DNA of 64,000 nt from Plantactinospora soyae (lineage in GTDB: Bacteria > Actinomycetota > Actinomycetes > Mycobacteriales > Micromonosporaceae), in NCBI RefSeq assembly GCF_014874095.1, contig NZ_JADBEB010000001.1, positions 5,332,001 to 5,396,000 on the forward strand, given 5' to 3'. The notes beneath the pieces are model-generated. The model made no database searches. It was not told the origin of the DNA and saw only the letters and a program-made list of their open reading frames with translations. Shown here piece after piece: positions 1 through 7,958 of this stretch; position 1 is the stretch's first letter, and each line of letters starts with the position of its first letter. The position numbers and the translations under genes are program-made.

Positions 1-251
1 TCGAGGCTTCCGTTGGCCAGCGCGGTCAGCAGTTCGGCGGGGCCGCATCGGGACAGCCAGTGCAGCAGCTTCTCCGGGTCGGGGTCGGCGCGCAGGTGAT
101 CCGCCAGCGCGGCCAGGTGCGAAGCGGGGGCCTCGGTGCCGTTGTGGAGAAGTCGGGCCAGCCGGCGGTTGAGCTGGCACGGCATGCAGACGGGGCGCCG
201 GCCGCGACGTCCTTTGGGGATCGTGCCGCAGTCGGCGCAGTCGCTGGTCAT
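1..251 (-). CDS. Small zinc-ribbon-like protein of an integrase operon (C-terminus outside window)
   Basis: Reading the minus strand from an ATG at 251 gives a protein starting MTSDCADCGTIPKGRRGRRP with a C-x2-C ... C-x2-C arrangement in its first 27 residues, typical of a small zinc-binding fold. The open frame continues past the window edge, so 83 residues are seen. Its ATG overlaps the stop codon of the upstream XRE gene (ATGA), so the two are translationally coupled. Together with the integrase fragments further upstream this forms a three-gene integrase/XRE/zinc-protein unit. I do not recognise a specific family; a DNA-binding accessory of the integrase is an inference from position only. 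Confidence 0.6.
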   Translation of the reverse strand, partial: MTSDCADCGTIPKGRRGRRPVCMPCQLNRRLARLLHNGTEAPASHLAALADHLRADPDPEKLLHWLSRCGPAELLTALANGSL

Positions 252-586
252 GGCGCCGGCCGTAGGGTCGCCCGTCGTGGCCGGATCGCGTCCGGGTGGC
301 CGGGGCTCGTGCTGCTGTCGCTGGCGGCGGCGAGTCGGCGCGGTGCGAGGTTCTGCGCGCTGGTCACGATGAGGTCGGCGGGGGTGGTGTCGAAGATGTC
401 GCAGAGCGCGGCCAGCACGGGCAGGGACAGCCGTTCGGGTGTGCCGGATACCAGTCGGTGCACCTGGGATGCGGACAGGGTGATACCACGTTCGGCGAGC
501 AGTGGCACCAGTTCGGTGGTGTTGAACATGTTGTGGTCGGCCATCACGTTGCGCAGCCGCCACGTGTAGCTGACCTGGCGTTTCAT
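248..586 (-). CDS. XRE-family helix-turn-helix regulator
   Basis: A 112-residue protein starting MKRQVSYTWRLRNVMADHNM. Residues about 10-65 form a Cro/C1-type HTH: LVPLLAERGITLSASQVHRL is the helix-turn-helix and LAALCDIFDTTPADLI is the closing helix typical of this family. The ATG at 586 is chosen because a good Shine-Dalgarno (GGAGGGA) sits 5-11 bases upstream and because it overlaps the integrase stop codon as ATGA. A longer upstream extension of the same frame is a shadow of the integrase. It probably controls expression of the integrase operon or acts as a recombination directionality factor; that is inference. Confidence 0.75.
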   Translation of the reverse strand: MKRQVSYTWRLRNVMADHNMFNTTELVPLLAERGITLSASQVHRLVSGTPERLSLPVLAALCDIFDTTPADLIVTSAQNLAPRRLAAASDSSTSPGHPDAIRPRRATLRPAP

Positions 587-1742
587 GAGATCCCTCCGGT
601 GGGTTGCAGGGCGTGGTGCAGCGTCTGGTCCAAGGCTCGGCGCAGGGTGCGGGTGCGGAAGTCGGAGGAGACGCAGGTGTAGATGGCGGTGGTGGAGGAG
701 TGTTCGTGGCCGACCTGTTGTTGCACGAACAGCGGGTCCCAGCCGTCTTCGATCAGGTGGGTGACGTAGGAGCGGCGCAGCGAGTGGAAGTCCAGGCCCG
801 GCCCCAGCCCGAGCGCGTCCCGGTAGGTCGACAGCCGGCTGTTGATCTGCTGCAAGCCGATGCGGTCGGCACGTTCGGACGGCCACAGCGCCGGGTTGCC
901 GTCGATAGCGAGTAACGGGCGGACCTCGGCTGTCCACTGGTCGAGCATCTCGGCGGTCCACGGCCAGACGGTCAGCACGCTGCGCCGCTTCGGTGGCGAC
1001 CCCTTCCTCGCCTTGCCGTGGCGTACGTGGCAGACGCCGAACTCGCCGAACTCTGCGCGTACGGGTTGGTGCCGAAGTCGGCCACGTCCAGCATCCGGGT
1101 CTCGGTACGACGCAGCCCGTAGCCGTAGGCGACCTTCAGCAGCGTCGCGTCCCGAAACGCCGGCAACCAACCCTTACGGCCCGCGCCACGGATGCGGGTG
1201 ACCTGCTCATCGGCGTAGTCGAACAGCGCCTGCAACTCGACCACCGTGAACGCCCGCTTCGCCGGGTCGCCCTCGCCCTCCTGCACATGGACTGCGGTGT
1301 TCCACTCGTGGCAGACCTGCACCGGGTGCGAGCCGAACCGCTGCTGGCACTCGGTCGCCCAGTCGTAGGCCGGATCGGTCAGGTAGTCGCAGAACAGCCG
1401 GACAGCCTCCTGGTAACCCCGCAGCGTCGACCGGCGCAGCCCGCGCACCGACCGCAGATCCATGCTCCACTCGTCGACCATCTGCGGAAGCCACTGCCAC
1501 GGGTAGCCACCGGCATGATCGGCGAACGCCCGGACCACCCGCAGCCGCGCCGCGATCGTCAACATCGACAGGTTCCGGGCGACCTGCTGATCGCGCCACC
1601 CGCCGAGCATCGCGGTGAACACGCTCTCCTCGGGCCGTAGCAAGGCCACCCCGGAGACCAGGTGGAGGCTCGCGGCACCCTTGACAGTCACGCTGAGTGC
1701 AACGCACGAGCCTCGCATCAGATGCGCGATTCCCGCATCCAA
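583..1742 (-). pseudogene. Tyrosine recombinase/phage integrase, frameshifted
   Basis: Two adjacent minus-strand frames together make one tyrosine recombinase. The N-terminal frame (about 1742-1060) has the SAM-like core-binding domain and the first catalytic region ending MLDVADFGTNPYA. The C-terminal frame (about 1065-583) continues EFGEFGVCHVRHGKARKG and holds the catalytic box HSLRRSYVTHL, then QQQVGHEHSSTTAIYT with the GH and the nucleophilic Tyr. The switch between frames lies near 1055-1070. All visible catalytic residues survive, so this is one indel (or a sequencing error) away from being intact. The start is uncertain: the longest frame uses TTG at 1742. It overlaps the XRE gene by 4 bp. 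Confidence 0.7.
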
Positions 1743-2553
1743 TGCCGTCGCACCACAAACCCGCAGTTCAGAGCATTGCCGGACTGAAGATCACCGATCG
1801 GTCGCTTCGGTGCCGGCACGTCACCCGATCACCTACGCGACCGTTACCGTTTCAACGAACCTCCAATCCAGGGCGTGCAAACTGTCGCGTCCGTTCCGAC
1901 TTTGCGGATGATCAAGGCGTTGACCGGTGGCCCGTAAGGTAGATCCGGACGACAGCGTGCGCGAGTGTCCGGATTGACTTTGCGGTTTCCGGGCGGCGAC
2001 GCATCGCCCGGTGGGCCTCCGGGGAGGATCGGACCGGATTTTGGCGCTAAAGAGACGATCTTGACGGCGATTCGGTGGCGACGGCTGGTTGCCCTAGTTG
2101 AAGGCCCTAGCGTGCCTGCTCATGCCTCAGATGAGACGTACGGAGAGGCAGGGGCCGTAGTGTGCCGATGGCCACGCCTGTCTCCTGAATCCCGGTCCAT
2201 CGGTCCGGGCCGCCCGGGGCGGCGGCGTTCAGGACCCCCACTCGGGTCGGCGTCACCACGGGCAAAGTAGCTCCGTGTGACGGGTTAGGTTGGCGATCGC
2301 CGGTCATCGCGGTCGCGGTGCTGTGTCTGTCGGGTTGCGCCGACATGCCTTCGAGGAGGCTATCTGGCGCAGTTGGCGACGGCGGGGGCGCAGCGGTGGA
2401 GGCGGTTCACCGTGGGCTGCGAGACTGAGGAGCTGCGCACACCGGAAGAGCGGCTGACCAAATTGCGTGAGTCCATCGCAGCGGCAAACCGCCGGTCATG
2501 ACGGGACTGGGTGACGGCATGCCGGCCGTACCTCGACGAAGAACGCCGCTGGT
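1743..2553. other. Intergenic region with IS-like repeats and a possible gene remnant
   Basis: No convincing gene. It contains the repeat cluster at 1889-1985 described separately. A plus-strand open stretch ending at the TGA 2499-2501 reads plausibly as the tail of a protein (ending LRESIAAANRRS) but has no recognisable start or family, so it is left as a possible 3' remnant. Confidence 0.4.
1889..1985. repeat. Left cluster of IS21-like end repeats
   Basis: A 19-bp unit of consensus GTCCGGATNNACTTTGCGG occurs at 1967-1985 and, more diverged, at 1889-1907; an inverted copy is at 1932-1950. The unit at 1967-1985 matches the inverse of the unit at 4352-4370 at 17 of 19 positions. Multiple copies of a repeat near each end, with termini beginning TGTCCGG, resemble the ends of IS21-family elements. 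No istA/istB genes lie between the clusters. Confidence 0.5.
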
Positions 2554-2591
2554 TTGACCTTGACGCTGCGTCAACTTCTAGCATCGGGGCC
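2554..2591 (+). promoter_or_regulatory. MerR-type promoter/operator with 19-bp spacer, leaderless
   Basis: TTGACC at 2554-2559 and TAGCAT at 2579-2584 are separated by 19 bp, the over-long spacing characteristic of MerR-controlled promoters. A near-perfect palindrome (TTGACGCTGCGTCAA, 2560-2574) lies in the spacer, where MerR-family dimers bind. The -10 box ends 7 bases before the ATG at 2592, so the transcript would be leaderless. The MerR gene is the second gene of the same operon, implying autoregulation. Confidence 0.7.
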
Positions 2592-3476
2592 ATGTCCATC
2601 ACTGTTCTTGACACCTACGCCGCCATGAGGCGGATCCTGCTGGCCCCGGTCGCGGACCGCGTCGACCTGCTGCGTTCGATGCTGGAGGCCAACAGGGACA
2701 TGTACCGCTACAACCCCGGCGAGGTCGACCTGGTGGCCGTGCACCTCCAATCGTCCGGGTTCCCCATCGACCGCGACGAGGAGCGTTGCCTCGACGCGCT
2801 CGAAACCCTGGCGGCGGCCGGGGCCTGGGAGCGGATGCAACGCGGGCTCGACGACGCTCTCGCCGTACTGCTGGAGGCGACGCCGGGGCTGGAGGCCCCG
2901 GACATCACCGTGCTGTTCGTCCTCGGCGATCCGGGTGACGAGCACTTCATGGGTCCCTGCCTAGGACTGACCGGGTTCGGCGGCATCTCGGGCCACATCG
3001 CCATCACGTTCTGGCCCTTCCCCGAGAACGTGGAGCGGCTGGAGGCCACCGCTGTGCACGAACTCAACCACAACCTGCGATGGAGCCCGGGCGGGGTCGT
3101 GTGGGACCCGATGACCGTCACGGTCGGCGAGCACATCGTCGGCGAGGGCCTGGCCGACGCCTTCGCCCGACAGCTCTACGGCGACGAGCTCGGCCCCACC
3201 CGCATCGGCGTGCCGCACCTGCACGACGACGAGGTCTTCGCCAAGGTGCTCACCGGGCTCGACGTGACAGGCATGCAGAACTTCACTGCCTGGGTGCACG
3301 GCGACCCCGGCGCCGAGCGCTTCGGCGTCGCCCCGGTGGGACTGCCGATGGGGGCCGGGTACGCCGCGGGCAACCGGCTGGTCGACACCTACCTGGCGGC
3401 GACCGGGCAGACGGCGGCGCAGGCCCTGCACGCCGACAGCTCGGAGATCATCGCAACCACGCTCCGCCGCGGGTAA
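2592..3476 (+). CDS. Putative zinc metallopeptidase (DUF2268/YjaZ-like)
   Basis: A 294-residue soluble protein starting MSITVLDTYAAMRRIL. It carries the HExxH zinc site in AVHELNHNLRW (about residues 155-165) and a downstream GEGLAD segment (about 184-189) whose Glu could be the third ligand, the layout of predicted DUF2268 Zn-dependent proteases. The ATG at 2592 is chosen over an upstream in-frame start because a MerR-type promoter ends only 7 bases before it and the sequence upstream is that operator. The gene is followed after 10 bp by a MerR regulator, so the protease is probably induced by the ligand sensed by that regulator. Substrate unknown. The assignment to DUF2268 rests on the motif and length; the protease reading is good, the physiological role is not known. 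Confidence 0.7.
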   Translation: MSITVLDTYAAMRRILLAPVADRVDLLRSMLEANRDMYRYNPGEVDLVAVHLQSSGFPIDRDEERCLDALETLAAAGAWERMQRGLDDALAVLLEATPGLEAPDITVLFVLGDPGDEHFMGPCLGLTGFGGISGHIAITFWPFPENVERLEATAVHELNHNLRWSPGGVVWDPMTVTVGEHIVGEGLADAFARQLYGDELGPTRIGVPHLHDDEVFAKVLTGLDVTGMQNFTAWVHGDPGAERFGVAPVGLPMGAGYAAGNRLVDTYLAATGQTAAQALHADSSEIIATTLRRG

Positions 3477-3486
3477 CACTGGAACG

Positions 3487-4245
3487 ATGGAGTGGACGAT
3501 CCAGGAACTCGCGGCGAGGGCCGGCATCACCAGCCGTGCCCTGCGGCACTACGACCGCGTCGGGATCCTGGCCCCGTCCCGGGTCGGCGCGAACGGGTAC
3601 CGCTACTACAACCCCACCGCGGTCGCCCGGCTACTGCGGATCCTGCTCATGCGCCAGCTCGGCATGGGCTTGCCAGCCATCGCCGAGGTCCTGGCCGAGG
3701 AGGTGGACACGTACGACGGGCTCCGTGCCCACATCGCCGCTCTGGAAGAGGAACGGGACCGCATCGAACGGCAGATCCGGTCTGTGCGTCACACGCTCGA
3801 GGCCGTGCAGGCGGGGGCGGAACCGCGGATGGACGTTATGTTGGCGGGGTTCAACGACCGCTACAAGGACGAGGTGATCTCACGCTGGGGCGAGCGCGCG
3901 TTCCAAGTGAGCAACGACTGGTGGCACGGCAAGACCCTTGACCAGCAGCGGGCCTGGAAGCAGGTCACCGAAGACCTCGTCGCCGCATGGGTCGCCGCAG
4001 TGAAGTCCGGGGTTTCTCCGACATCGGAACACGCTCGGTCACTGGCTGCCCGGCACGTCCAATGGCTGAGCCAGATCCCGGGTACCCCCACGGCCGAGGG
4101 CGACCGGGAGCGCTCGATCGAGATGGTGAAAGGCCTGGGGGACATGTACGTCGACGACCCCCGCTTCGCCGGCATGTACGACGACGCGGCGGGGGCGATG
4201 TTCGTCCGCGACGCACTGCAAGCGTACGCGCGGACCCAGATGTAG
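3487..4245 (+). CDS. MerR-family regulator with TipAS-type ligand domain
   Basis: 252 residues. Residues 1-70 are a MerR winged helix (TIQELAARAGITSRALRHYD, then a Gly-rich wing and YRYY), followed by a coiled coil (about 75-115, ALEEERDRIERQIRSVRHTL). The C-terminal domain (about 120-250) starts GFNDRYKDEVISRWG and is the TipAS antibiotic-recognition fold known from Streptomyces TipA, which binds thiopeptides and some other peptides. The start ATG lies 10 bp after the peptidase stop. The 19-bp-spaced palindromic promoter at 2554-2584 is the expected target. Inference: a drug- or peptide-responsive switch that induces itself and the upstream metallopeptidase. In TipAS a Cys traps thiopeptides; no such Cys is evident here, so the ligand may differ. 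Confidence 0.85.
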   Translation: MEWTIQELAARAGITSRALRHYDRVGILAPSRVGANGYRYYNPTAVARLLRILLMRQLGMGLPAIAEVLAEEVDTYDGLRAHIAALEEERDRIERQIRSVRHTLEAVQAGAEPRMDVMLAGFNDRYKDEVISRWGERAFQVSNDWWHGKTLDQQRAWKQVTEDLVAAWVAAVKSGVSPTSEHARSLAARHVQWLSQIPGTPTAEGDRERSIEMVKGLGDMYVDDPRFAGMYDDAAGAMFVRDALQAYARTQM

Positions 4246-4727
4246 CTCGTGTGGTTCGCAGAAATGCGCCCGTCGATCGCGGTCCCGGCCGGGCCAGGGC
4301 GGCGGGTCCGGCACGCGAGGCCAGCATCTTCGATGCCGCCCTACACCGACCCCGCAAAGTAGATCCGGACTCCGCAAGATCACCCGCAGAACTAGTCCGG
4401 ACACCGCAAGGTTCACGCGGACCTGACAGCCAAACCAGCGCGTAATCGCATCTGATCGAACAGGCGGCGGTTGCAGCAAGATATGCCGATTGGCGGCCAA
4501 TTGCGCTCGACCGGGCGCGGTCGAGCGAGGCGAGCGGGCCGGCGTGTTGTCCGGCCCAACGGTGAAGCCCGTGCCTGCTTGCCGTTCCTGGGTGTTCCGT
4601 GGTGGTGCAGCGGCTCGCGTTGGCAGCCGTCAGCCGTGGGAGGTGCCATCGTCAGCAGACACGGCCGCTTCGTCTGACTACGTTCGGTCACCCGCACGGT
4701 GGAGGGATGTGCGCGGGTCGCGGCAGA
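4246..4727. other. Intergenic region: right repeat cluster and two hairpins
   Basis: No gene seen. Contains the repeat cluster 4352-4422, an 8-bp-stem hairpin at 4505-4526 and a 7-bp-stem hairpin at 4536-4557. The hairpins lie downstream of two convergent genes and may be terminators, although neither is followed by a T run. Confidence 0.4.
4352..4422. repeat. Right cluster of IS21-like end repeats
   Basis: Three direct copies of a 19-bp unit of form CCGCAAAGTAGATCCGGAC occur at 4352-4370, 4384-4402 and 4404-4422 (the last two diverged). They are inverted relative to 1967-1985 and, with it, bracket the metallopeptidase-MerR operon. A GTCCGGACA terminus at about 4395-4403 mirrors TGTCCGG at 1966. 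Confidence 0.5.
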
Positions 4728-5831
4728 TCAGTGCGCCGCCCGCATCGTGGCAGCGTCAAACCGGTCGGCGGAAGCGTCCTTGGTGAGGAGCGCGGTTCCG
4801 TCTGTGCTGGTCGATGGCACGAGCTCGTATCCCTCGCTTTGGTAAAGGTTGATGTTCCGCTGGCTATTGGAGCCTGTGAACAGGATGATGCGGCGGATGT
4901 CCGGGTCGGCGGCGGCTTCGGCGGTGCGCAGGAGCCACCGGCCGAGCCCGTGACCGCGTAGGTCCGGTACGACGGCGAGGCGGCCCACGTGCCAGTCGGT
5001 GCCTGCGCGGCGGGTACGCACCATGCCCAGGAGTCGACCGTCTAGCCAGACGCCGGTGGTGTGCTGGTCCGCCAGCCACTCGCGGACCTGCTCCAGCGAC
5101 TCGTGCAGGGCAGGAATGGCCAGGGTGTCGTTGACGACGGCTTCCTCTACCCAGCAGCATCGCTGCAGCACGGTGACCTCGGGCGCGTCGTCGGGGGTCA
5201 GCCGCCGCGCATACGACCCGGGCACGGGGCCGGCGACCGTCCCGGCTCCTGCCCGTTCGCGCATCGGCCGGAGGGCGTGGGAGACCCGGACCAGTTCGTC
5301 CAGGAGACCGAGGCCCGCCGCGTCGCGGGCGGCGTCGGGGCGCAGCCGTCCGTCGTCCACCGCGTCACTGATGCGGATCGCGACCGTGGCGCCCAACGGG
5401 ACCAGTCGCAGCGTGGTCACCACCTGCTTGGCGTGCTGGACCGACCGCGTGCCGGCCGACGTGTTGCCGTAGCTGACGAAGCCGATCGGCTTCCACGCCC
5501 ACTCGCGGCCGAGGTAGTCCAGCGCGTTCTTCAGGGTCGCCGGCATCCCGTAGTTGTACTCCGGTGTCACCACGATGAAACCGTCCGCCGTGTCCACGAT
5601 CGAACTCCACCGACGGGTGTGCTCCTGCCGGTAGATGCCCGACGACGGATGTTCCTCCTCGTCGAGGAACGGCAGATCCAGGTCGGCGAGGACCACCGGC
5701 ACCAACTCGACGCCAAGCTCGGCGGCGCAGGGCGTGATCGCGTCGATCAACCACTGCCCGATCACGGGGCCGAGGGCCCCTGGGCGGGTGCTGCAGACCA
5801 GGACGAGGAGGCGGAGCGGTTTCGTTGACAT
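4728..5831 (-). CDS. NADPH-dependent FMN reductase fused to a GNAT acetyltransferase
   Basis: 367 residues in two domains. Residues 1-190 are a flavodoxin-like NADPH-dependent FMN reductase: LLVLVCSTRPGALGPVIGQW is the FMN-phosphate loop and TPEYNYGMPATLKNALDYLG the conserved second motif. After a short linker with Pro/Gly (about 195-210), residues 210-367 are a GNAT N-acetyltransferase: RLAVVPDLRGHGLGRWLL is the acetyl-CoA-binding motif A (R-x2-G-x-G/L) and the domain ends with the INLYQSEGYELV segment. The two activities are usually encoded separately; the frame is continuous across the junction. The ATG at 5831 is fixed by the leaderless promoter in the 30-bp divergent region shared with a MarR regulator. 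Role inferred: redox or xenobiotic detoxification under MarR control. Confidence 0.8.
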   Translation of the reverse strand: MSTKPLRLLVLVCSTRPGALGPVIGQWLIDAITPCAAELGVELVPVVLADLDLPFLDEEEHPSSGIYRQEHTRRWSSIVDTADGFIVVTPEYNYGMPATLKNALDYLGREWAWKPIGFVSYGNTSAGTRSVQHAKQVVTTLRLVPLGATVAIRISDAVDDGRLRPDAARDAAGLGLLDELVRVSHALRPMRERAGAGTVAGPVPGSYARRLTPDDAPEVTVLQRCCWVEEAVVNDTLAIPALHESLEQVREWLADQHTTGVWLDGRLLGMVRTRRAGTDWHVGRLAVVPDLRGHGLGRWLLRTAEAAADPDIRRIILFTGSNSQRNINLYQSEGYELVPSTSTDGTALLTKDASADRFDAATMRAAH

Positions 5832-5870
5832 GGAAACGAAATATAGGGGTAGATTGTTTACATGTCAACG
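5823..5870. promoter_or_regulatory. Symmetric divergent promoter/operator of the reductase and MarR genes
   Basis: A perfect 10-bp inverted repeat, CGTTGACATG (5823-5832) and CATGTCAACG (5861-5870), contains both start codons and both -35 boxes. On the minus strand TTGACA (5868-5863) is 17 bp from TATATT (5845-5840). On the plus strand TTGACA (5825-5830) is 19 bp from TAGATT (5850-5855). Each -35 lies inside the other gene's first codons, and both -10 boxes are 6-8 bases from an ATG, so both transcripts would be leaderless. The palindrome is the likely MarR operator. Confidence 0.7.
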
Positions 5871-6341
5871 AGACCCGAGGCAGCGCCGGTGCACTGGTTG
5901 AACCCGGACGAGGAGCGGGCGTGGCGCGCGTTTCTGCGGGTGATGGTCACCGTCCAGGCCGGCACCTCGGGTGACCTGGCGGCGGTCGGACTCTCGGAGC
6001 CCGACTACGAGGTGCTGAGCACCCTGTCGGAAAGGCCCGGCCACACCAGCACCCTGCACGCGCAGGCCGACAAGATGGGCTGGTCCCGCAGCCGGCTGTC
6101 CCGGCACGCCACCCGGATGGAGGAGCGCGGCCTCCTCCGGCGCACTGCCGACCCGGCCGACGGCCGAGGCTGCCTCCTCGTGCTTACCGAAGAGGGCCTG
6201 GACGCCCTCACCACCGCCGCACCCGCCCACGTCGAGTCGGTACGACGCCATTTCATCGACCGGCTCACGCCAGACGACCTCACCGCCATCGAACAGATCG
6301 CCCGGCGCCTGGAGGCCCCCCAAGCCGACAACGGCCGGTAG
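5862..6341 (+). CDS. MarR-family transcriptional regulator
   Basis: 159 residues with the MarR winged-helix layout: DYEVLSTLSERPGHTSTLHA, then KMGWSRSRLSRHATRMEERG as recognition helix region, and the DGRGCLLVLTEEG wing (about residues 95-110). Divergent from the reductase-GNAT gene with only 30 bp between the start codons; both proteins begin MST because their first codons are arms of the same palindrome. Binding at that palindrome would occlude both promoters, so autorepression plus repression of the reductase is expected for this family. Confidence 0.88.
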   Translation: MSTRPEAAPVHWLNPDEERAWRAFLRVMVTVQAGTSGDLAAVGLSEPDYEVLSTLSERPGHTSTLHAQADKMGWSRSRLSRHATRMEERGLLRRTADPADGRGCLLVLTEEGLDALTTAAPAHVESVRRHFIDRLTPDDLTAIEQIARRLEAPQADNGR

Positions 6342-6379
6342 GCACACCCGGCGGGCACCGCCATCCGCTGGACAGCCCG

Positions 6380-6672
6380 GAACAGGGCTTCATACGGTGC
6401 CGGCTGAGACCCTTACATTCGTCGGCGACGGCGCACTCACATCGGCTGCTTGTTTCATTGCGGTAGGACCGTAGCCCGGCCAGGCTTTGGTCCAGGTGCA
6501 CGGGCTGTCGCTCTCACATCGGCTGCCCACGCTGGTCGTGTGGCTCTCATTTGGCCTGCGCAGTCCCGGGCGCCGCCAGGGCGGGGAGAGGCTCGAGAGG
6601 GGTTTGCGTAGCTCGAAGCAGCGTTGCCCTCCCGGCTCGACAACTCAGGTGGATCGAGCATCGGAGGACGCG
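6380..6672 (+). ncRNA. Candidate bridge-RNA region of the IS110 element
   Basis: About 290 bp of noncoding sequence directly upstream of an IS110 transposase. In IS110-family elements of the IS110 group the non-coding bridge RNA that pairs with donor and target DNA is transcribed from this position. A 14-bp direct repeat, CTCACATCGGCTGC, is at 6436-6449 and 6513-6526, with a diverged third copy near 6545-6557. I cannot fold the RNA here; the call rests on position and repeats. Confidence 0.35.
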
Positions 6673-7851
6673 TTGAAGGTCACGTCGGATCGTGTGGTCA
6701 TCGGTATGGACCCGCACAAGCGCTCTGCCACGATCGAGGTCATGGCCGGCGACGAGACCATCGTCGGCGGCGGCCGGTTCGACACCGGTCGGGACGGCTA
6801 CGCGGCGATGAGACAGTACACCGGCCAGTGGCCGGTCCGGGTGTGGGCGATTGAGGGTTGCCAGGGCATCGGCCGGCACATCGCCAACCGGTTGTTGGCC
6901 GACGGTGAGCAGGTCGTCGACGTCCCGCCGAAGCTGTCCGCCAGGGCGCGGGTGTTCGCGACCGGCCAGGGTCGCAAGACCGACGCCACCGACGCCCACT
7001 CCATCGCGCTGGTCGGCACCCGGATGGCCGGATTGCGTCCGGTCGTCAACGATGAGCAGCTCGCCTTGCTTCGGATTCTGGTCGACCGTCGTCGGTCGCT
7101 TGGTGAGGACCACACCCGGATGGTGTCCCAGCTGCACCAACTGTTGCTGGAGCTCATACCGGGCGGCGCGAAGAAGAGCCTGTCCGCCGCCCAGGCCAAG
7201 GCACTGCTGGCCACGGTCCGGCCCCGTGACGTCGTCGGCAAGACCCGGCGCCGGGTCGCCGCGGAACTGATCGGTGACCTCGAACGCGTCTACCGCCGCA
7301 CGAAGGAAGCCGACAAGGAACTGAAAGAGCTCGTGGCTTCCACCGGGACCACGCTGATGGACCTGCACGGCATCGGACCCTCCGGCGCCGCCCGACTGCT
7401 GGTCGAGGTCGGCGAGGTCACCCGGTTCCCGAACCGGGCCCACTTCGCCTCCTGGAACGGCACCGCCCCCATCGACGCCTCCTCCGGCGAACAAGTCCGC
7501 CACCGGCTCTCCCGCGCCGGGAACCGGCAGATCAACCGAGTCCTGCACATCATGGCCACCGTCCAACTACGCAACCCCACCGAGGGCCGCGCCTACTTCG
7601 ACCGGAAGAAGACCGCCGGGAAGACGTCGATGGAAGCGATGCGGGCGCTGAAACGACGCCTGTCCGACATCGTCTACCGGCAGATGATCGACGACGCCAC
7701 GGCCGGCCAGGTGACGGGCCCGGGAGGACAACGAGGAACGACTACTGACTCCAGCGTGACCAGCTCACATCCCCATGCCGGCTCTTCGGAGAAGTCACTT
7801 CCCGGACCCGCCGCCACCCAGCTTAGAACCCCGCTCCCGACGATGGCTTGA
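6673..7851 (+). CDS. IS110-family transposase (DEDD)
   Basis: 392 residues. The N-terminal RuvC-like DEDD domain begins VVIGMDPHKRSATIEV with the first catalytic Asp. GQGRKTDATDAHSIALVG is the conserved central block. The C-terminal Transposase_20 domain has LMDLHGIGPSGAARLLVEVG and ASSGEQVRHRLSRAGNRQ, including the conserved serine region. TTG at 6673 is chosen because a GGAGG ribosome-binding site is 5 bp upstream and homologous proteins begin at this point; the longer frame upstream is noncoding. Full length for the family and apparently intact. Its stop region (TTGACACAG) is mirrored in the facing IS110 remnant at 7959. Confidence 0.88.
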   Translation: MKVTSDRVVIGMDPHKRSATIEVMAGDETIVGGGRFDTGRDGYAAMRQYTGQWPVRVWAIEGCQGIGRHIANRLLADGEQVVDVPPKLSARARVFATGQGRKTDATDAHSIALVGTRMAGLRPVVNDEQLALLRILVDRRRSLGEDHTRMVSQLHQLLLELIPGGAKKSLSAAQAKALLATVRPRDVVGKTRRRVAAELIGDLERVYRRTKEADKELKELVASTGTTLMDLHGIGPSGAARLLVEVGEVTRFPNRAHFASWNGTAPIDASSGEQVRHRLSRAGNRQINRVLHIMATVQLRNPTEGRAYFDRKKTAGKTSMEAMRALKRRLSDIVYRQMIDDATAGQVTGPGGQRGTTTDSSVTSSHPHAGSSEKSLPGPAATQLRTPLPTMA

Positions 7852-7958
7852 CACAGAGGGGAGCCAGTTTCGGACATCGATCGCCGCGGAGGCCGACCGC
7901 GGAGCGTGACGGCTCCGGGTTCGGGGCGCGCACGGATGGCGGCATGAGTAGCCCTGTG

